Below, piece by piece: positions 60,854 through 64,000 of a DNA stretch of 64,000 bases. How positions within the stretch are numbered: position 1 is the first letter of the stretch; every line of letters begins with the position of its first letter. The notes beneath the pieces were generated by a model that was not told the origin of the DNA, ran no database searches, and saw nothing but the letters and a program-made list of their open reading frames with translations. The position numbers and the translations under genes are program-made. Origin of the DNA: an uncultured Bacteroides sp. (GTDB lineage: Bacteria; Bacteroidota; Bacteroidia; Bacteroidales; Bacteroidaceae); assembly GCF_902491285.1 (NCBI RefSeq), contig NZ_CABUHK010000003.1, forward strand, positions 80,152 to 144,151, in the 5' to 3' direction.

Positions 60854-62002
60854 ATGAATAAGAATTTACTAAAATACATAGCATGTTTTGCCATTGGAAC
60901 GTTGCTTTACAATTGCAATGAAAGTGAGGGGGACTTGTTAAAAGCCAAAGTTTATTTTGAGGAAAGCAAGGTTAGTATTGAAACATCAGATGATGATGTG
61001 CTCACTTACAACCTGCAGGCAAGAATTTCTTCTCAGCATTCTTCGCCCGTAGAAATAACTTACGCAATAGCCGATGCAAGTGCGGTAGAGGATTATAACA
61101 GCCAACATGGTACAAACTACGTAGCGTTTGACGCCTCAAAAGCAAATATGGAAACCCAGTCTGTCACCATTGGTGCGGGAGAAATTTATGCCCCTAATAT
61201 AGCTGTTAAAATGAGTGGGATAAATGATGCTGAGGAAGGTAAAACATATGTATTGCCTGTATGTATCCAGTCGGCTTCCCTGCCAATCATCGACAGGTCA
61301 GGAATTACGTATTTGGTGATAAGTAAACCTGTGAAGATTACTACTGCAGGTAGTTTTTCCAGCAGCTATATACAAATCCCCGTAAGTGCAAGTACTCCCT
61401 TTACATCTATCACTTATGAAGCATTGATTAATGCGAGCCGGCTCTTCGACAATAATACGATTATGGGTACAGAAGGTACTTTAATCCTTCGTATAGGCGA
61501 CCAAGCTTTACCTGACGGGCACAATGACTGGATGCAAATTGCCGGAGCAAAACAATTCCATTCTTCCCAATCTTTCACAACGAATAAATGGTATCATGTA
61601 GCATTTACTTATAACCAGCCATCAGGAAAAGCCGTGCTTTACATCAACGGAGAGAAAGTTTCCGAAAATACTTGGGATACTGCAAGTTTCGACTTATCTA
61701 CCTCTCCCGGATGTTTTGTAGGAAAAGTAAAAGACTTCATGTGGGGAGAACGTCCATTCTACGGAACCATGAGCGAAGTAAGACTTTGGAGGGTGGCACG
61801 TACGGAAAATCAAATCAAGCAGAATATGCTTTCTGTTGATCCCGAATCGGATGGTCTGGCTGCTTATTATAAGCTGAATGGAACGGATTTGATCCAAAAA
61901 GATGGAATGTCGTATATCAAAGACGCTTCCGGTAATAACATGGACGGAGCGACTAACATCAGAAGCTTTAAAAAACTGGATACACCTATTAGTGTCAAGT
62001 AA
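60854..62002 (+). CDS. DUF1735 plus LamG-domain lipoprotein
   Basis: 382 aa. Lipobox LLYNC with Cys21. Residues about 30-160 form a DUF1735-type beta-sandwich (KVYFEESKVSIE...VEITYAIADASAVEDYNSQHGTNY); residues about 170-375 a concanavalin/LamG domain (TNKWYHVAFTYNQPSGKAVLYINGEKV, GTMSEVRLWRVARTENQI). Such proteins are extracellular glycan-binding companions of GH18 enzymes in Bacteroides PULs. Last gene of the PUL, followed by a terminator. Confidence 0.87.
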   Translation: MNKNLLKYIACFAIGTLLYNCNESEGDLLKAKVYFEESKVSIETSDDDVLTYNLQARISSQHSSPVEITYAIADASAVEDYNSQHGTNYVAFDASKANMETQSVTIGAGEIYAPNIAVKMSGINDAEEGKTYVLPVCIQSASLPIIDRSGITYLVISKPVKITTAGSFSSSYIQIPVSASTPFTSITYEALINASRLFDNNTIMGTEGTLILRIGDQALPDGHNDWMQIAGAKQFHSSQSFTTNKWYHVAFTYNQPSGKAVLYINGEKVSENTWDTASFDLSTSPGCFVGKVKDFMWGERPFYGTMSEVRLWRVARTENQIKQNMLSVDPESDGLAAYYKLNGTDLIQKDGMSYIKDASGNNMDGATNIRSFKKLDTPISVK

Positions 62003-62076
62003 AACAGTATGATCATCTTATAATCGAGAAAGAAGAATTTTATAAGATACACTGTATGTCTTGTGTGAAATAAAAG

Positions 62077-62112
62077 ATACGGGACTCTGGAAAGGGGTTC
62101 CGTATTTTTTTA
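62077..62112 (+). terminator. Rho-independent terminator of the PUL
   Basis: ATACGGGAC (62077-62085) pairs with GTTCCGTAT (62097-62105), one G-T pair, followed directly by TTTTTTT. Confidence 0.85.
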
Positions 62113-62228
62113 CCCATTGATTTATGCTTAAATATAAAATAGGCTATAGGAGTCACTGGAATAAAAAGATTTTGTAGGAACTTCTAAAAACAAATATATT
62201 CTTAAGCTTTACACCCTATCTTTTTACT

Positions 62229-62753
62229 ATGAAAAATGATAATCAGTTCGCCGATAATGATATTTTTATGCAACTGCTTGAAGTTAACTATTCTAAAGTG
62301 AAGGAGTTTGCCTATGGCATATTGAAGTCAGAATTTGATGCAGAAGATGTGGTTCAGGAAGTTTTTGCAAAACTTTGGGAACAACAGAGTATATGGTTGA
62401 ATAATGAAAGAAAGCTTGACCCCTACCTTCTGATTATGGCTAGGAATATTGCTTTAAATATATTTAAGCACCAACAGAAAAAGATGGAATATCAGGAACG
62501 GTTTATCAAGGAGACATCCTATATAGATGATAATTTCCTTGGAGAAATCTATTATCGTGAAATGCTGCAAACTATTCATACAGTACTAAAGAAAGTTCCT
62601 GAACGAAGAAGAACTGTATTTGAACTCAGCCGTTTTCAAGGAAAAAGCCATAACGAAATAGCTGAAAGAATGAACATTTCTGTCCGTACAGTAGAACAAC
62701 AGATATATTTAACACGAATAGAGCTTAGAAAGGTATTGATTAGTCTTTCTTAA
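62229..62753 (+). CDS. ECF-type RNA polymerase sigma factor
   Basis: 174 aa with region 2 (FAYGILKSEFDAEDVVQEVFAKLWEQ) and region 4 (VPERRRTVFELSRFQGKSHNEIAERMNISVRTVEQQIYLTRIELRK) of the Bacteroidetes PUL-associated sigma group. These normally lie upstream of a FecR anti-sigma gene and an STN-containing SusC; here no anti-sigma gene follows and the neighbouring SusC lacks STN. The spacing to the next feature is filled by a repeat element. Possibly an orphan left by rearrangement. Confidence 0.92.
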   Translation: MKNDNQFADNDIFMQLLEVNYSKVKEFAYGILKSEFDAEDVVQEVFAKLWEQQSIWLNNERKLDPYLLIMARNIALNIFKHQQKKMEYQERFIKETSYIDDNFLGEIYYREMLQTIHTVLKKVPERRRTVFELSRFQGKSHNEIAERMNISVRTVEQQIYLTRIELRKVLISLS

Positions 62754-62828
62754 TCAATAAAGTATCATAAATGCCACTATAAGATCATTGCTGTTCATCG
62801 ATTTCTCCTGATTGTCGAAATGCCGATC

Positions 62829-63255
62829 AATAAGGAGATAGCGGGTGAAAGCAAGTGGTAAATTCTGGTAAAAACAGAACATTATCGGTTTCACCTTGTC
62901 TTTTCGAAATGTCCTTTGAGCTAAAACCGATATCATTATAGCTAATCCGGATATGATTATAGCTAATGAAAATATGCTTATAGCAAATTTGGTGTCAGGT
63001 ATTAATAGATAACCATCAGGTATTAACAGCCTGGATGTAAGGCGTTAATACCTTGGATTTTTCTTGTTAATAGTTGAGTTACAGCATATATAGATTCAAC
63101 ACATTGGGTATATATGGCCAATACGTTGGAACTATATACCGGACACACTGGCCCTATATGCCCGACAACCGATATAAATAACTTCAATAGATGAAAGCAA
63201 CAACAAGGTATTTTACTTTATTTTACCCCACGCTTTCACCCGCTATCTCCTTATT
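62829..63255. repeat. 24-bp perfect terminal inverted repeats framing a palindrome array
   Basis: The left arm 62829-62852 (AATAAGGAGATAGCGGG then TGAAAGC) is repeated exactly in inverse orientation at 63232-63255. Pairing continues inward imperfectly for about 20 bp (GTGGTAAA against GGGGTAAA, then GTAAAA on both sides). The ends are 427 bp apart. Confidence 0.9.
62939..63170. repeat. Eleven-unit palindrome array at 21-22 bp period
   Basis: Core positions 62939, 62960, 62981 (TAGCTA class), 63002, 63023, 63045, 63067 (GGTATTAATACC class), 63089, 63111, 63133, 63155 (TATATA class, edged by GG and CC). Steps are 21, 21, 21, 21, then 22 six times. Each unit is a short palindrome; the sequence changes in blocks of three to four units while the period stays. 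Confidence 0.85.
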
Positions 63256-63431
63256 CATCGATGTTTCAGAGAGAAGGTGAAACTGGTGAAATTTATGAGT
63301 CAAAAGTTTATGTTATACTTATGTGAATCAGTATCCAGTTGCTTATTGAACCATATTTTTAATAATAACATAAACAATCATGCTGGAGCATAAAATATCA
63401 TCAAAGTTTTTTTTAAACTAGATATTTGAAA

Positions 63432-64000
63432 TTATTTAATCTGCCGTATATTTTTTCGTGGAGCGTCTATTTCTTGAGGATTTCCCCGATAGGCTATATC
63501 TCCGCTTCCTGCCACGCGTACTGTCAGTTTTCCGGTGGCGTAGCAACTGATACTGCCGGAGCCGGCTGTACTGGCTGATACATTTTTTGATTTCAGCTTG
63601 TCGGCTCCAATATTCCCCGACCCTGCAATCTTATATTCGGCATTGAGGGTCTTACCACTCAGACCGATATCGCCGGAACCGGCAATACTGGCAATGCATT
63701 CTTTGCTTTCTATTTGTTGAAGCTTCACATCTCCCGATCCATTGATGGATACAGTCATTCTCCGGCATTTGAACTTTTCGCCTTTAATGTCTCCCGAACC
63801 GTTGATGCTGAGTGATATATCTTCTTTGGTCTGTATGCCATTGGCGAAGTGTATATCTCCTGAACCGTTAATCGTTAATTTATTCAGTTCCGGTGAGAAT
63901 ACTTTGACTTCCAGTTTACCTTTCCGGATAGTGACGTTCTTTTTATACTTTAAATTCTTATCAATTTGATGGATTAATTTGAAAGACAAACGCTTATGGA
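63432..64000 (-). CDS. DUF2807 (head GIN domain) protein, 5' end outside window
   Basis: The minus-strand frame is open to base 64000, so the N-terminus with any signal peptide is missing; a TTG at 63989 is probably not the start. The visible 189 residues contain seven spaced GSG motifs (NGSGDI, NGSGDI, NGSGDV, AGSGDI, AGSGNI, AGSGSI, AGSGDI), the pattern of the DUF2807 right-handed beta-helix seen in many Bacteroidetes exported proteins. Function unknown. Confidence 0.85.
   Translation of the reverse strand, partial: HKRLSFKLIHQIDKNLKYKKNVTIRKGKLEVKVFSPELNKLTINGSGDIHFANGIQTKEDISLSINGSGDIKGEKFKCRRMTVSINGSGDVKLQQIESKECIASIAGSGDIGLSGKTLNAEYKIAGSGNIGADKLKSKNVSASTAGSGSISCYATGKLTVRVAGSGDIAYRGNPQEIDAPRKNIRQIK

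Larger units (their letters stand above)
62754..63431. other. 678-bp non-coding region with a structured repeat element
   Basis: Holds an inverted repeat (62829-62852 and 63232-63255) enclosing an 11-unit palindrome array (62939-63170). A minus-strand frame at 62754-62936 overlaps the left arm and looks random. From 63263 to 63431 I see only AT-rich sequence. Confidence 0.8.

Noticed and set aside
62754..62936. Minus-strand ORF of 60 codons after the sigma factor
   Set aside because: Overlaps the left inverted-repeat arm, has no recognisable features, and looks like a chance frame.
62939..63170. CRISPR array
   Set aside because: Units are only about 22 bp apart, each is a short palindrome whose sequence changes by class, there are no 25-40 bp spacers, and no cas genes are present.
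1..64000. tRNA or rRNA genes
   Set aside because: No cloverleaf with T-loop GTTCRANNC plus matching acceptor stem, and no rRNA-like sequence, was noticed by eye; a tRNAscan-SE run would settle small cases.

Overview
The window looks like chromosomal DNA of a Bacteroides species close to B. thetaiotaomicron. Reasons: Bacteroides-type promoters (TTTG or TTG, about 20 bp, then TAnnTTTG) precede many genes; there is a SusC/SusD polysaccharide-utilisation locus; Shine-Dalgarno signals are weak; HU-like and VirE-like genes sit beside a glycan cluster. From memory, not from a search, the order pfkA-rnc-fabF-acpP-purN-pdxB followed by a lipooligosaccharide (LOS) glycan cluster resembles the B. thetaiotaomicron region around BT3356-BT3380.

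Layout. 1-9 kb is housekeeping: the N-terminal part of a probable SNF2-type helicase, an MnmA thiouridylase carrying a tandem-repeat insertion, a GH3-family protein, pfkA, the acpP-fabF-rnc operon, purN and pdxB. 9.2-32 kb is a surface-glycan (LOS/O-antigen type) cluster in several transcription units on both strands. It holds a DUF4254 gene, a heptosyltransferase, several GT2/GT4 transferases, a WaaP-like kinase, a TviB/TviC-type UDP-hexosaminuronic acid pair, a polysaccharide deacetylase, UDP-galactopyranose mutase with a likely galactofuranosyltransferase, and a CDP-3,6-dideoxyhexose pathway (RfbH, RfbF, RfbG, an SDR). Next come GtrA/GtrB-type and GT-C membrane proteins, a GT87-like gene broken by an in-frame stop, a TPP-dependent enzyme and an RfbV-like transferase. 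CDP-dideoxyhexose genes plus a TPP enzyme plus a spare SDR suggest a yersiniose-like branched 3,6-dideoxy sugar. No Wzx, Wzy, UpxY or UpxZ was recognised.

32-36 kb holds an HU-like DNA-binding protein, a VirE-type primase/helicase and a truncated ATPase remnant, surrounded by copies of a 9-bp motif and by hairpins. 36-43 kb carries an MsbA-like exporter, an LtaS-like sulfatase-fold transferase, a GtrA/GtrB pair and an ArnT-like transferase, which together look like an envelope-lipid modification set. 43-54 kb has RNase H, a nitroreductase, aroK, a three-gene module (Sel1-repeat protein, Hsp90-family ATPase, helical-repeat protein), speA, argB and an ECF sigma factor with a membrane-protein partner. 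54.7-62 kb is a compact PUL: SusC, SusD, GH18 and a DUF1735/LamG lipoprotein. An ECF sigma gene without a visible anti-sigma gene follows, then a 678-bp non-coding stretch and the truncated end of a DUF2807 protein.

The most unusual non-coding signal is a set of three arrays of short palindromes (2.1 kb, 33.1 kb, 62.9-63.2 kb). Each has a different palindrome but nearly the same 21-22 bp period. The largest has 11 units and sits inside a 24-bp perfect inverted repeat.
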